Source of the DNA: Halobacteroidaceae bacterium
Lineage (GTDB): Bacteria; Bacillota; Halanaerobiia; B1SED10-174
Assembly: GCA_003551665.1 (NCBI GenBank)
Contig: PUNE01000129.1
Location: 1 to 64,000 of the forward strand
DNA length: 64,000 nucleotides
Reading direction: 5' to 3'
Of the stretch, positions 16,536-25,740 are shown one piece after another (position 1 is the first letter of the stretch; each line of letters begins with the position of its first letter). The notes beneath the pieces are model-generated. The model did no database searches, had not been told where the DNA came from, and worked only from the letters and a program-made list of their open reading frames with translations. The translations under genes were made by a program, and so were the position numbers.

Positions 16536-17450
16536 ATGGTAAAAATAAGGGTATTGAAGCTTTCTCCAGAAGAGGAAGGTAAATTTTTTGCCCTTTCTCA
16601 GGGAAATGAGGGTTTCCAAAAATCAGTTCAGGAACTGTGGGCAGAGAAGGTTTCTTTTCCTGACTGGTGTTTTGTGCTGGAAAGCAGTGGGAGATTGATG
16701 GGCCGGGTAGGGTACATGGCAAACCCCGAGAGCCCGCAGGAATTCAGGATGTTTGGCCTGATCCTACCTCCAGGGGAAGAGAACTTATCCAGAGGTGTTT
16801 TTCTTTTAAAGGAGAGTTTTTCCGAAATGCGAATTGCGGGGGGGAGGAGTTTTTTCTATCAACTTCACTCTTCTTCGGGAACCTTTCCTGCAGGTTACTG
16901 CCAGGCCCTGGAAGGGGCAGGAATGAAAATACTGCAGTCCAAAAAGAGGATGATCCTGGAGGGGAGGAACTACAAGAGGCGATCTCAATCCCGATTGGAA
17001 TATAAAACCGTTGCAGAAGTTGGAGTCCCTTTTTTCTTGGAGGCCATTGAGCGGGTAACCAGGGGGACCCTGGACCGGGAAGATCGGGCTTCAGTTTTTA
17101 AAATTGGGGAGAGAAAAGCTGCAGAACACTACTTCAATATTTTGCAAAATCTTGATTCCGACCTGCAAAACTGGTACGCAGGTTTTAAGGAAACCAGTCT
17201 TGTGGGACTGGTGGTTCCCCAGATAATGGGTGAAGGGCAGGGTGTGATCAACTATTTAGGGGTTACTGTTGAGCACCGGGGCTCCGGCTATTCCAGGGAT
17301 CTTCTGGGCCGGGGGATAAAGAATCTTTTGCGGCGGGGAGCAAAGCAAATTACCGCGGATATTGATGAAGAAAATACCCCAATGGGCAGGGCTCTTGTCG
17401 AAGCAGGTTTTGTGGAAAAAGAGAGGATTATTGTTTTTTCCTGTTCTTAA
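16536..17450 (+). CDS. GNAT-family acetyltransferase (two-lobed)
   Basis: This 304-residue protein has a C-terminal GNAT domain with the CoA-binding loop HRGSGYSRDLL (about residues 246-256) and following ADIDEENTPM and EAGF motifs. The N-terminal half has GNAT-like strands but lacks a clean CoA loop, so it may be a degenerate second copy. Start 16536 lies 26 bases after the HIT gene; its ribosome site is weak. It closes the run of small enzymes. Confidence 0.75.
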   Translation: MVKIRVLKLSPEEEGKFFALSQGNEGFQKSVQELWAEKVSFPDWCFVLESSGRLMGRVGYMANPESPQEFRMFGLILPPGEENLSRGVFLLKESFSEMRIAGGRSFFYQLHSSSGTFPAGYCQALEGAGMKILQSKKRMILEGRNYKRRSQSRLEYKTVAEVGVPFFLEAIERVTRGTLDREDRASVFKIGERKAAEHYFNILQNLDSDLQNWYAGFKETSLVGLVVPQIMGEGQGVINYLGVTVEHRGSGYSRDLLGRGIKNLLRRGAKQITADIDEENTPMGRALVEAGFVEKERIIVFSCS

Positions 17451-17582
17451 AAAACCACCACCTGAAAATTTATTATCTGGAAAAAAATGAATAATTTTAT
17501 AGAGGATAAAAAGGAAAAACGTAGAAAAATAGAGAGATAAGGCTTATTTTACCCTTTAAGGATTGCTTCCTTTTAAAGCTCA

Positions 17583-19511
17583 GTGAACAGGAGGGTGATT
17601 GCAATAAATAAGTGTGTATTGGGTTTTTCCATTTTAATTTTTTTTGTCCTGGTTCCGTTCTGTTTGGCCCTGGGCCAAGAATTACCCCGAGAGGAAAATG
17701 GAATAATTGATCTCCGGGGTTTTGACCTGGACCAACAGGTGGTATCCCTTGATGGGGAATGGAAGTTTTTCTGGAACCAGCTCCTCAAGCCAGAAGATTT
17801 TTTGAATGAAAATCAGCCCCCTTACCAGTTGATTGAAGTCCCCCGGGCCTGGAATGATCTTGAAGTTGCGGGTGAATTACTCCCCACAACGGGTTTTGCT
17901 ACATACAGGGCTCTTTTTCTTGTAGATCAAAGGAGCCAGTTAATGGGGATTGAGGTTCCCCGGGTATTAAGTTCTTTCAGACTCTGGGCCAATGGGCAGG
18001 AAATTACGGGGGCGGGAAAAGTTGGAACCGAAGAAAAGGAAACCATACCAGAGGTTGGTCCCCGAACTGCTTTTTTGCCTGTTGAGGGGGAAGAGTTAGA
18101 ACTGATAATTCAGGTTGCCAATTTTAACCATGGGCAGGCAGGTCTGGTTGAAAGCCTAACCCTGGGCCCTGCCGGTGCAATGATTACCAGGGCGGAAATG
18201 GCCCTTGCCTATGACTTTTTATTAATGGGAGGTCTATTAATTGCGGGCCTGTTCCATCTCCTGATTTATTTTTTCCGCCGTCAGAGGGCGTCATTTCTGT
18301 ATTTTGGCATTTTCTGTCTTCTGCTGGGCATCAGGACATTTTTTGCGGGGGAAGGTTTTTTGGTAGCGATGGACCTTGATTTCCCCTGGAACTGGAGTGC
18401 GAAAATCCAGTCCCTGGGCTATTTTCTGGGGGTTGGAGCAGCCGTGTTGTTATTAAAGAATATTTTTCCCAAATTCATGCACCGGATCTGGGTTGTAACC
18501 GGGCTTTTTTCTGTAGGGGTTTTTTCCCTCGCTGCGGTTATCGCTCCTGCAGGTTTTTTTGCAGGCGTAAAACCAGTTTTCCATATAATTGCCCTGGGGC
18601 TGGGAGTTTTTGCCTTCTGGGCTCTTATTAAAGGGGTCAGGCAAAAGGAGGCCGGGGCAATACTTTTGTTTTTTGGTTCCCTGGTCTTGATTGGTTCCGT
18701 CATCCATGATTTCATTATTGCTTGGATTTTTTCGGATCCCGGGTTTTTGTTTTTTGGGCAAAAACTTTTTAATGGTGGCCTGCTTGTTTTTGTCCTGACA
18801 GGTTCTCTTGCCCTGGGTCAAAGGGGTATTAAGGAACTGCGGCAGAAAGAAAAAACTGCCCTGGAAATACAGGGAAAAAACCATGAATTGGAAGCTCAAT
18901 TTATAGACCGGATTAAGGATATTGAGCTGGCAAATGATAAAATTGAACAGCAGGAGGGAGAAATAGAAAGGGCACATCAGGCCCTGCAGAAAATTTCTCT
19001 GCGGGATCCCCTGACAGAGTCCTGGAACCGCCGTTATTTTGAAGAAATTCTGGGTAAGGAATGGGAACGGGCAATGGAAAATAAAACCCACCTTTCTCTG
19101 ATTTTCCTTGATATTGATGATTTTCATTCCTTCAACCAGAAATACGGCCACCGGGTAGGCGATAACCTGTTAATCAGCATTGCTCGAACCTTAAGTGATT
19201 TTTCCAGGCGTCCGGGGGAAATTGCTGCCCGTTACGGGGGAGAAGAATTTGTTTTTCTGCTTCCCGAAACAACGTTGAAAAGAGCACTGGAAATTGGGGA
19301 AAATATCCGGAAAAAGATAGAAAACCTTTATCTTTTCCATGCCAGTTCCCGTGGTTATACTCCTGTTACGGTAAGCATGGGTATTGCCTCTACCATTCCT
19401 GATGAGAGTTCCATTCCTGAATCTCTAATTGCCCAGGCAGAAAATGCCATGTTCAGGGCCAAGGAGGAAGGGAAAAACAGGATAGAGACCGATTTTTCTT
19501 CGGGAGAATAG
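17583..19511 (+). CDS. Diguanylate cyclase with 7TMR-DISM sensor
   Basis: This membrane enzyme of about 642 residues makes c-di-GMP. It has a signal/anchor segment (1-30), a 7TMR-DISMED2-like extracytoplasmic domain (about 40-195), seven hydrophobic helices (about 205-410), a coiled coil (about 415-470) and a GGDEF domain with YGGEEF near residue 551. The inhibitory RxxD site five residues before the motif reads RPGE, so the aspartate is replaced by glutamate. Start choice is uncertain: GTG 17583 or GTG 17595 (AGGAGG directly adjacent). It is the only cyclic-di-GMP synthase in the window; likely effectors are the riboswitch at 36.1 kb and the PilZ protein at 57.7 kb. Confidence 0.9.
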   Translation: MNRRVIAINKCVLGFSILIFFVLVPFCLALGQELPREENGIIDLRGFDLDQQVVSLDGEWKFFWNQLLKPEDFLNENQPPYQLIEVPRAWNDLEVAGELLPTTGFATYRALFLVDQRSQLMGIEVPRVLSSFRLWANGQEITGAGKVGTEEKETIPEVGPRTAFLPVEGEELELIIQVANFNHGQAGLVESLTLGPAGAMITRAEMALAYDFLLMGGLLIAGLFHLLIYFFRRQRASFLYFGIFCLLLGIRTFFAGEGFLVAMDLDFPWNWSAKIQSLGYFLGVGAAVLLLKNIFPKFMHRIWVVTGLFSVGVFSLAAVIAPAGFFAGVKPVFHIIALGLGVFAFWALIKGVRQKEAGAILLFFGSLVLIGSVIHDFIIAWIFSDPGFLFFGQKLFNGGLLVFVLTGSLALGQRGIKELRQKEKTALEIQGKNHELEAQFIDRIKDIELANDKIEQQEGEIERAHQALQKISLRDPLTESWNRRYFEEILGKEWERAMENKTHLSLIFLDIDDFHSFNQKYGHRVGDNLLISIARTLSDFSRRPGEIAARYGGEEFVFLLPETTLKRALEIGENIRKKIENLYLFHASSRGYTPVTVSMGIASTIPDESSIPESLIAQAENAMFRAKEEGKNRIETDFSSGE

Positions 19512-19529
19512 TTCCCTACTCGGTCTTTT
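19486..19529 (+). terminator. Possible terminator at the end of the cyclase gene
   Basis: AGACCGA (19486-19492) pairs with TCGGTCT (19520-19526), enclosing a GGGA/TCCC inner stem and followed by TTT. It overlaps the stop codon. The T-run is short. Confidence 0.4.
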
Positions 19530-19620
19530 CGGGTGTTTTTCTAAAGAAGAAGGGGAAAGAACCGGGTCAATTGTTCTTTTTGTTTTTGGGATGGAGACTT
19601 CCGCTCAAAAGGAGGAGGAA

Positions 19621-21216
19621 ATGAAAAGACTGGAAGAATTTGTGCAGGCAGCAGATGGTTCAAAACTTGCAACAAGTATTTTTTTACCGGGTGAAGGCAA
19701 ATATCCGGTATTGCTGGCTATGACCCCCTATGGGCGGGAACAATTGGCCCAGGTGGCCCAATTAATGTGCTCCCGGGGTTTTGCTATGGTAATACAGGAT
19801 GTTCGCGGTAGATATGATTCAACCGGGACCTTTGAACCGGTCAGACAGGAAAGAGAAGATGCGCCCCTTACTGTTGAATGGGTAGAAAAACAGCCCTGGT
19901 ATGACCGGGATAAAGGGGTTGGAATTATTGGTATATCTTATTTAAGCCTGGTCGGATTTCTGGCCGGGGCAAAGAACCAGGCGGTTAAAACCATGTTCAA
20001 TGCAGGAGGAATGGCAGATAGTTATTCTCTGGTTCATCGGGGCGGGGCAGTTATGCTCCACCATTCTTTACCCTGGAGTATTATTGTGGGCCATTCAAAA
20101 ACACAGCCAGACCTGAAAAAGGCTGATTGGCCAGTTGTTTTCAGGACCAGTCCTATTGATAAAGCAGATGAAGCTGCAGGTTATCCCAGCCAGATGTGGA
20201 AGGAAATTATCCGGCGACCAATCCGGGATGAGTCCTGGGAAGGATTGAGCGTATGGACAGAACTAAGAGAAATTGAAATACCCATTCTCCATTATACTGG
20301 ATGGTACGATATCTGCCTTGGTTCAGCCCTGGAACTATTCTCCTTCTTCCAGGAAAAATCCAGCCGAAAACAACAACTTTTTATTGGCCCCTGGGGCCAC
20401 GGGGGAATTCTGCAGGACTCTTCAGGTCTTGCGGGAGTGGATTTTGGACCAGAGAGCAAGAGCGACCTTTTTTCCCGGGGATTGGAGTGGTTTTCCTGCT
20501 ACCTGAAAGGGGAAGGAAAAACTGAAAACCCTGAAGGAAAGGCAGTAAACCTTTTTATTACCGGGAAAAACCAGTGGCAGAGTTTTGACCGCTGGCCTCC
20601 CGAAAAGGCCAGACCAGCGGAAATTTTTCTTGGGCAGGGGAGCTTGAATTTCCAGGAGGAATCTGAACCGGGAAATGAGAGTTTTATTTTTAACCCTGCC
20701 GACCCCACCCCAACCCTGGGAGGGACTGTTTGGGAATTCCCCGCTGCTGGTCTGGAACCGGGACCATGGGACCAGTCACCTCTATCCCGGAGAAAAGACG
20801 TGATTTCTTTCTCTACCGAAACTCTGGAAGAAGATCTGACCATTGCAGGGCCTGCAGAATGCAGAATTTTTGGTTCCGTTGAAGGGGAAAGTGGAGACTG
20901 GGTGGCAAGGGTTGTAGATATTTCTCCCGATGGAAAAAGACGGTGGGTTGCAGATGGAATTCTCCGTTCCCATTTCCGGGATGGGCCCCGGAAGGTGGTT
21001 ACCATGATTCCGGGGAGGGTAGAATCTTTTAAAATTGACCTCTGGGCAATGGGTCATACCTTTAAGAAGGGGCACCGGCTTGGTTTGGAGATAAGCGGCA
21101 GTTCTTTTCCCAAGTGGGATTTAAACCTGACGGGGTTGGACCGAAATGGAAACAGAAAACAGACAGTTTTTTGGGGTGGAGAGCACCCGTCCTGGATTAA
21201 GGTATATGTTCTTTAG
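19621..21216 (+). CDS. CocE/NonD-family hydrolase (X-Pro dipeptidyl-peptidase S15 type)
   Basis: The protein is 531 residues from ATG 19621 (GGAGGAGG upstream). It has an alpha/beta hydrolase core with Ser106 in GISYLS, Asp230 in GWYDICLG and His260 in GPWGHGG, then a C-terminal jelly-roll domain (about 380-531) typical of the S15/CocE family. It has no signal peptide. Known members hydrolyse esters, amides or X-Pro dipeptides; substrate unknown. The canonical GxSYxG reads GISYLS, with Ser in place of the last Gly. Confidence 0.85.
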   Translation: MKRLEEFVQAADGSKLATSIFLPGEGKYPVLLAMTPYGREQLAQVAQLMCSRGFAMVIQDVRGRYDSTGTFEPVRQEREDAPLTVEWVEKQPWYDRDKGVGIIGISYLSLVGFLAGAKNQAVKTMFNAGGMADSYSLVHRGGAVMLHHSLPWSIIVGHSKTQPDLKKADWPVVFRTSPIDKADEAAGYPSQMWKEIIRRPIRDESWEGLSVWTELREIEIPILHYTGWYDICLGSALELFSFFQEKSSRKQQLFIGPWGHGGILQDSSGLAGVDFGPESKSDLFSRGLEWFSCYLKGEGKTENPEGKAVNLFITGKNQWQSFDRWPPEKARPAEIFLGQGSLNFQEESEPGNESFIFNPADPTPTLGGTVWEFPAAGLEPGPWDQSPLSRRKDVISFSTETLEEDLTIAGPAECRIFGSVEGESGDWVARVVDISPDGKRRWVADGILRSHFRDGPRKVVTMIPGRVESFKIDLWAMGHTFKKGHRLGLEISGSSFPKWDLNLTGLDRNGNRKQTVFWGGEHPSWIKVYVL

Positions 21217-21254
21217 GGGAATTTAATATGGGGGAGATAAGAAGGTGCAAATTC

Positions 21255-21291
21255 AGGGACTGCAGGTGCAAAATGGGCAGTCCCTTTTTTT
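21255..21291 (+). terminator. Intrinsic terminator after the CocE-like gene
   Basis: AGGGACTGC (21255-21263) pairs with GCAGTCCCT (21277-21285), followed directly by seven T. Confidence 0.85.
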
Positions 21292-21871
21292 GCCAAAAAT
21301 TCCTTGCCTTTTTTGGGGGAAAATCCCATGGAGTTATTTAAACTACCGGGTAGGTGGTTTTCATTTTTATGTAAAAAAAAAGTTTTTTATAAAAAGGAGT
21401 TTCGATAATTGCAGTAGAATATTATAAAAACTTAAAGTTTTAAAAGAAAAAAGCAGGGGCATAACCCACCTTATTTCCAGCCGAATCGGTAAAAAGTAAT
21501 TTTTGCCAAAAAACCTCTGGTCCTTACATATTTTACTTTAATTTCCCGGAGGGTTTTTTTTCGGATAAATTTGAAAGAGGATAAGCAAAAAAAATGGAAA
21601 TAGCAGTAGTATTTAGAATATAATTCGTATAAATTGCTTTAAATAGGAGTCATTGTTGATTTGTTGTTGCTGATTACCAGATATAATCAAAGCTGCATCC
21701 AGAATTTACCAGGAAAGAAAAAACATCAATTGAAAGGCCGGCATTTTTTTTCCCTGCATTTTTATAAATGCAAGCTTTTTAAGGAGGGGATGCGAGACAA
21801 CTTAGGATGGGGTGGTTTGAGATAAAATAATTCGAAAGCGGATAGAATAAAAAAACTAAGGAGGATGGAAA
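21292..21871. other. Long A+T-rich leader region before the DUF3798 gene
   Basis: There is no credible gene in these 580 bases. TATAAT occurs at 21619-21624 (with a poor TGGAAA -35, 18-base spacer) and at 21682-21687 (TTGTTG 15 bases before). Either may be the operon promoter. A 7-bp inverted repeat TGCATTT-TTAT-AAATGCA is at 21755-21772. No purine-type or other known riboswitch aptamer was recognised. Confidence 0.4.
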
Positions 21872-22999
21872 ATGCTTAAAAAAAGTTTATTGGTAGTTCT
21901 GGCCCTGGCACTGGTTTTCGGGTTTTCTCTCTTAAATGAAAGCTCCGATGTTACCACTGCCCAGAGCAACAACTGGAAAATTGGGATTATGACCGGAACG
22001 GTAACCCAGAATGAAGAAGAGTATAGAATGGCAGAACAGATGCTGGAAGAATTTGGCCCAGAACACATTATAATCACCACCTATCCTGACCGCTTCATGC
22101 AGGAGCAAGAAACAACAATCAGCAACATGCTGGAAATGGCCCTGGATCCTGATACAAAGGCCATTATCATGGTGCAGGCGGTTCCTGGAACCGTTGCAGC
22201 AGTTGACCGGGTAAAGGAAGTCAGGCCCGACATGCTCTTTATTCTTGGTGCTCCCCAGGAAGATCCTGATGTAATTGCCACCAAGGGTGACATTATTCTT
22301 AATACTGATGACCTCGGTCGTGGCTACCAGATCGCAGAACATGCCCACGAATTAGGTGCAGAAGTAATCGTGCACTATTCCTTCCCCCGCCACATGTCAA
22401 TTGAAATGCTGGCTGAAAGGCGTCGGATGATGAAGGAAAGAGCCGAAGAGCTGGGTATTCTTTTCGTTGATGAAGATGCTCCTGACCCCACCAGTGATGC
22501 CGGTGTTGCCGGAACCCAGATGTTTATCAGTGAGGATGTTCCCCGGAAGATTGCCCAGTACGGTCCCAACACTGCAGTTTTTGGAACCAACTGTGCAATG
22601 ATGGAACCCCTAATCGCCCAGGCCATCGAGGCAGGGGGAATTTACCTCGTTCAATGCTGTCCGAGCCCCTATCATGCGATGCCCGCTGCCCTGGGTATCG
22701 AAGTCCCCGATGACAAAAAGGGAAATGTACCCTGGATTCTGGAAGAAATTCAGAAGAAGGTAGACGAGAAGGGTGCCTCTGGAAGGGTTGCCACCTGGCC
22801 AATTCCCGTCAACATGATGTATATCCAGGCCGGAACCTACTATGCAATTGAATGGATTGAAGGACAATTCGAGGAGCGCAATAACAAGGCAAGGCTTGTT
22901 GAAATCATGGAAGAAATTGCCGGTGGAACTGTTGCTCTGAGTGAATGGCCGGGTACTGATAATTACTACCTCTATCTCTCCGACCACATTGTCTTCTAA
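21872..22999 (+). CDS. DUF3798 periplasmic substrate-binding protein
   Basis: This 375-residue exported protein resembles the DUF3798 family, which has a BMP/type-1 periplasmic-binding fold. The signal peptide (about residues 1-31) ends near TTAQS and has no lipobox cysteine, so the mature protein should be soluble. The mature part begins with NWKIGIMTGTVTQNEEEY, typical of the first strand and loop of the fold. It has a strong ribosome site (AAGGAGG). Its location just ahead of an ATPase and two permeases makes it the likely binding component of that importer. The ligand is unknown. Confidence 0.8.
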   Translation: MLKKSLLVVLALALVFGFSLLNESSDVTTAQSNNWKIGIMTGTVTQNEEEYRMAEQMLEEFGPEHIIITTYPDRFMQEQETTISNMLEMALDPDTKAIIMVQAVPGTVAAVDRVKEVRPDMLFILGAPQEDPDVIATKGDIILNTDDLGRGYQIAEHAHELGAEVIVHYSFPRHMSIEMLAERRRMMKERAEELGILFVDEDAPDPTSDAGVAGTQMFISEDVPRKIAQYGPNTAVFGTNCAMMEPLIAQAIEAGGIYLVQCCPSPYHAMPAALGIEVPDDKKGNVPWILEEIQKKVDEKGASGRVATWPIPVNMMYIQAGTYYAIEWIEGQFEERNNKARLVEIMEEIAGGTVALSEWPGTDNYYLYLSDHIVF

Positions 23000-23015
23000 A
23001 TCACCGATGGAACCT

Positions 23016-23049
23016 AAAGCAAGGTTGCCTTTCGGCAACCTTGCTTTTT
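23016..23049 (+). terminator. Intra-operon hairpin after the binding-protein gene
   Basis: A perfect 14-bp stem (AAAGCAAGGTTGCC with GGCAACCTTGCTTT), a TTTC loop and a short T-run. Placed between the binding protein and its ATPase, it probably ends most transcripts or stabilises the 5' message, giving an excess of binding protein. Confidence 0.8.
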
Positions 23050-23073
23050 AACTATTTCTAGAGGAGGGGGAGA

Positions 23074-24660
23074 ATGGGCGAACCTTATTTGCTGCAGATG
23101 AAAAATATTGGAAAAAGCTATTACGGCACCCAGGTTCTCCAGGATATTAACCTGAGTTTAAAACCGGGGGAAATCCATGCCATAGTGGGTGAGAACGGTG
23201 CCGGAAAGTCCACCCTGATGAATATTCTCTTTGGCATGGAAGTTATTCACTCCACTGGTGGATATGAAGGCGAGATCCATGTCAATGGAAAAAAAGAAGA
23301 AATTGATTCTCCGCAGAAGGCTATGGAAATGGGAATTGGCATGGTCCACCAGGAATTCATGCTATTGCCAAATTTCACCATTACCGAGAATATCAAGCTA
23401 AATCGGGAAAACCTTAAACCCAGTTTTCTCAGCAGGGTTTTTGGGGAAAAGACAAAACGGCTTGATTTTCCCACGATGAATGCGGATGCCCGCAAGGCTT
23501 TAAATAAGCTGGATATTGATATCGAGGAATATGTCATGGTTGCCGGGCTCCCTGTTGGATACATGCAGTTAACGGAAATAGCCCGGGAAATTGATAAAAC
23601 CAATGTAAAAGTGATTGTGTTTGACGAACCAACTGCTGTTCTGGCAGAGAGCGAAGCCGAACGTTTACTGGAAGCAATGAAAATTATTGCTGAAGAAGGA
23701 ATTGCTATTCTTTTTATTACCCACCGCCTGGATGAAGTTATAGCCATCAGCGATAATATTACTGTTCTCCGGGACGGCAAGCTTGTGGCAACGAAAAAAG
23801 CAGAAGAAACAGATGCAAGTCAACTGGCGGAATTAATGGTGGGGCGAAAAATTGAAAAAATGGTCCACGGCGAGGAACGGGACTTTAAGAACGAGATTGC
23901 CCTAAAGACCCAGAACCTGGTCGTGCATATGCCCGGGGAAAAGGTCAAGGGAGTTGACCTGGAAATTAAAAAAGGTGAGTTTTTTGGAATTGGAGGGCTG
24001 GCGGGACAGGGCAAGGTGGGTGTTGCCAACGGGATTATGGGCCTATATCCCGGCACTGGTCAGGTGTGGATTAACGGGAAACCCCTGGGATTAAATTCTC
24101 CTTCCAAGTCCATGGCCAGGGGCCTTGCTTATGTGTCAGAAGACAGGCGGGGAGTTGGCCTTTTACTGGATTCTTCCGTTGAATTAAATATTGTAATCAC
24201 TTCCCTGCAGAATCAGGATAAATTTTTGAAGAATTATGGGCTGCTTCGGCTCATGGATAACAAAGGAATTCACCAACATGCTTTGAAAATGATCAAAGAA
24301 CTGGACATTCGCTGTACCGGGCCAACACAGCTTGTTAAGAGACTTAGCGGGGGAAACCAGCAGAAGGTATGTATCGCCCGGGCCCTGACAATGCAACCGG
24401 ATATCCTGTTTGTATCCGAACCAACCCGTGGAATTGATGTGGGAGCAAAACGACTGGTGCTGGAAACCCTGGTTAGGTTAAATGATGAACTGGGAATGAC
24501 TATTATAATGACCTCCAGTGAGCTTGGGGAATTAAGGAGTGTCTGTGATCGAATTGCCATTGTAAGCGAGGGGGCAATTGCCGGAATTCTCAGGCCGGGA
24601 GATCCTGATGCTGACTATGGCCTCCTTATGGGTGGCAAAAGGAAAAGGAGGGGAGCCTAG
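23074..24660 (+). CDS. ABC importer ATPase, two-domain (RbsA/NupO type)
   Basis: The 528-residue ATPase has two tandem ABC domains. Domain 1 has Walker A GENGAGKS (residues 39-46) and Walker B VFDEPTA (about 182-188), but a degenerate signature (MQLTE). Domain 2 has a degenerate Walker A (GGLAGQGKVG) and an intact signature LSGGNQQK (about 422-429). This asymmetry is normal for sugar and nucleoside importers of this class. It is co-transcribed with the permeases; its stop overlaps the next start (TAGTG). Confidence 0.92.
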   Translation: MGEPYLLQMKNIGKSYYGTQVLQDINLSLKPGEIHAIVGENGAGKSTLMNILFGMEVIHSTGGYEGEIHVNGKKEEIDSPQKAMEMGIGMVHQEFMLLPNFTITENIKLNRENLKPSFLSRVFGEKTKRLDFPTMNADARKALNKLDIDIEEYVMVAGLPVGYMQLTEIAREIDKTNVKVIVFDEPTAVLAESEAERLLEAMKIIAEEGIAILFITHRLDEVIAISDNITVLRDGKLVATKKAEETDASQLAELMVGRKIEKMVHGEERDFKNEIALKTQNLVVHMPGEKVKGVDLEIKKGEFFGIGGLAGQGKVGVANGIMGLYPGTGQVWINGKPLGLNSPSKSMARGLAYVSEDRRGVGLLLDSSVELNIVITSLQNQDKFLKNYGLLRLMDNKGIHQHALKMIKELDIRCTGPTQLVKRLSGGNQQKVCIARALTMQPDILFVSEPTRGIDVGAKRLVLETLVRLNDELGMTIIMTSSELGELRSVCDRIAIVSEGAIAGILRPGDPDADYGLLMGGKRKRRGA

Positions 24661-25739
24661 TGAAATTTGACCTTCTATCAATTGGCAAGGCCTTCCTGGC
24701 TAACTTTGGGCTGGCCCGGATAATTATTCTCGCATTTTTTATTTTTCTCTGCATTATGGCAGTGGTTTTTCAGCTTGATGTAGCAGAACTGCTGACCTCC
24801 TCCCTGGTGCGAATTGGAATGTGGGGTGTTCTGGTTCTTGCCATGCTCCCCGCGATTAGATCCGGGATTGGCCCTAACTTTGGGGTTTCTCTGGGGATCC
24901 TGTGTGGACTGATTGGAGCCCTCACGGCTCTGGAAATGGCATTTCGCCTGCGTGAAACGGTTCAGTTCAGCGGAGGAGTCCTTTTTCTTCTGGCCATTTT
25001 GATTTCCATTCCTTTTGCTGTTATAACAGGAGTTTTCTACGGCTGGCTTTTAAACAGGGTTAAGGGTTCAGAGATGATGATTGCAACCTACGTGGGTTTT
25101 TCCATGGTATCCATCATGAAAATTGCCTGGTTGTTCCTGCCCTATACCAGCCCTGAAATGGCCTGGCCCATCGGGCGGGGGGTTCGGGTTCAGATTTCCC
25201 TTGCGGGGAGGGGCATTACCAGGCTTTTGAATAATTTTCTGTCTTTTAATATTGGTGATGTTGTAGTTCCTACCGGTCTTCTTTTATTCTTTGCCCTCAT
25301 GTGTTTTCTGGTCTGGCTTTTCATGCGGAGCAAAACTGGTGTTGCAATGCATGCAGCTGGTGATAATCCACGGTTTTCTGAAGCGGCAGGAATAAATGTG
25401 AACCGCAGTAGAATGATCGGGACGACTCTTTCTACTGTCCTGGGAGCCATCGGGATTCTCGTCTACGCCCAGAGCTATGGTTTTGTCCAGTTGTACGAGG
25501 GACCGATGTTTATGCCCTTCGTTGCTGTTGCCGCCGTTCTGATCGGAGGGGCTTCAGTGAAAAAAGCTACGATTACCCATGTAGTTATTGGAACTGCCCT
25601 TTTCCTGGGGATCCAGGTGGTTGCTATCCCTGTAGCCAACGCTTTTACAACGGAATGGGCCAGCATGGGAGAAATCAGCCGCAAGATAATCCAGAACGGG
25701 GTCATTCTGTACGCTCTGACCCAGGCGGGAGGGGAATAA
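24660..25739 (+). CDS. ABC importer permease 1 (branched-chain/ribose/nucleoside type)
   Basis: This 359-residue, highly hydrophobic protein has about eight to ten helices. It carries the family loop GDNPRFSEAAGINVNRSR that contacts the ATPase. GTG start overlaps the ATPase stop by one base, implying coupled translation. It pairs with the next permease as a heterodimer, as in the NupP/NupQ type of nucleoside importer (family knowledge). The substrate is not established. Confidence 0.9.
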   Translation: MKFDLLSIGKAFLANFGLARIIILAFFIFLCIMAVVFQLDVAELLTSSLVRIGMWGVLVLAMLPAIRSGIGPNFGVSLGILCGLIGALTALEMAFRLRETVQFSGGVLFLLAILISIPFAVITGVFYGWLLNRVKGSEMMIATYVGFSMVSIMKIAWLFLPYTSPEMAWPIGRGVRVQISLAGRGITRLLNNFLSFNIGDVVVPTGLLLFFALMCFLVWLFMRSKTGVAMHAAGDNPRFSEAAGINVNRSRMIGTTLSTVLGAIGILVYAQSYGFVQLYEGPMFMPFVAVAAVLIGGASVKKATITHVVIGTALFLGIQVVAIPVANAFTTEWASMGEISRKIIQNGVILYALTQAGGE

Positions 25740-25740
25740 C

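Noticed and set aside
21292-21871. Possible purine or other riboswitch before the importer operon
   Set aside because: No known aptamer core was found; the inverted repeats are short and A+T-rich.
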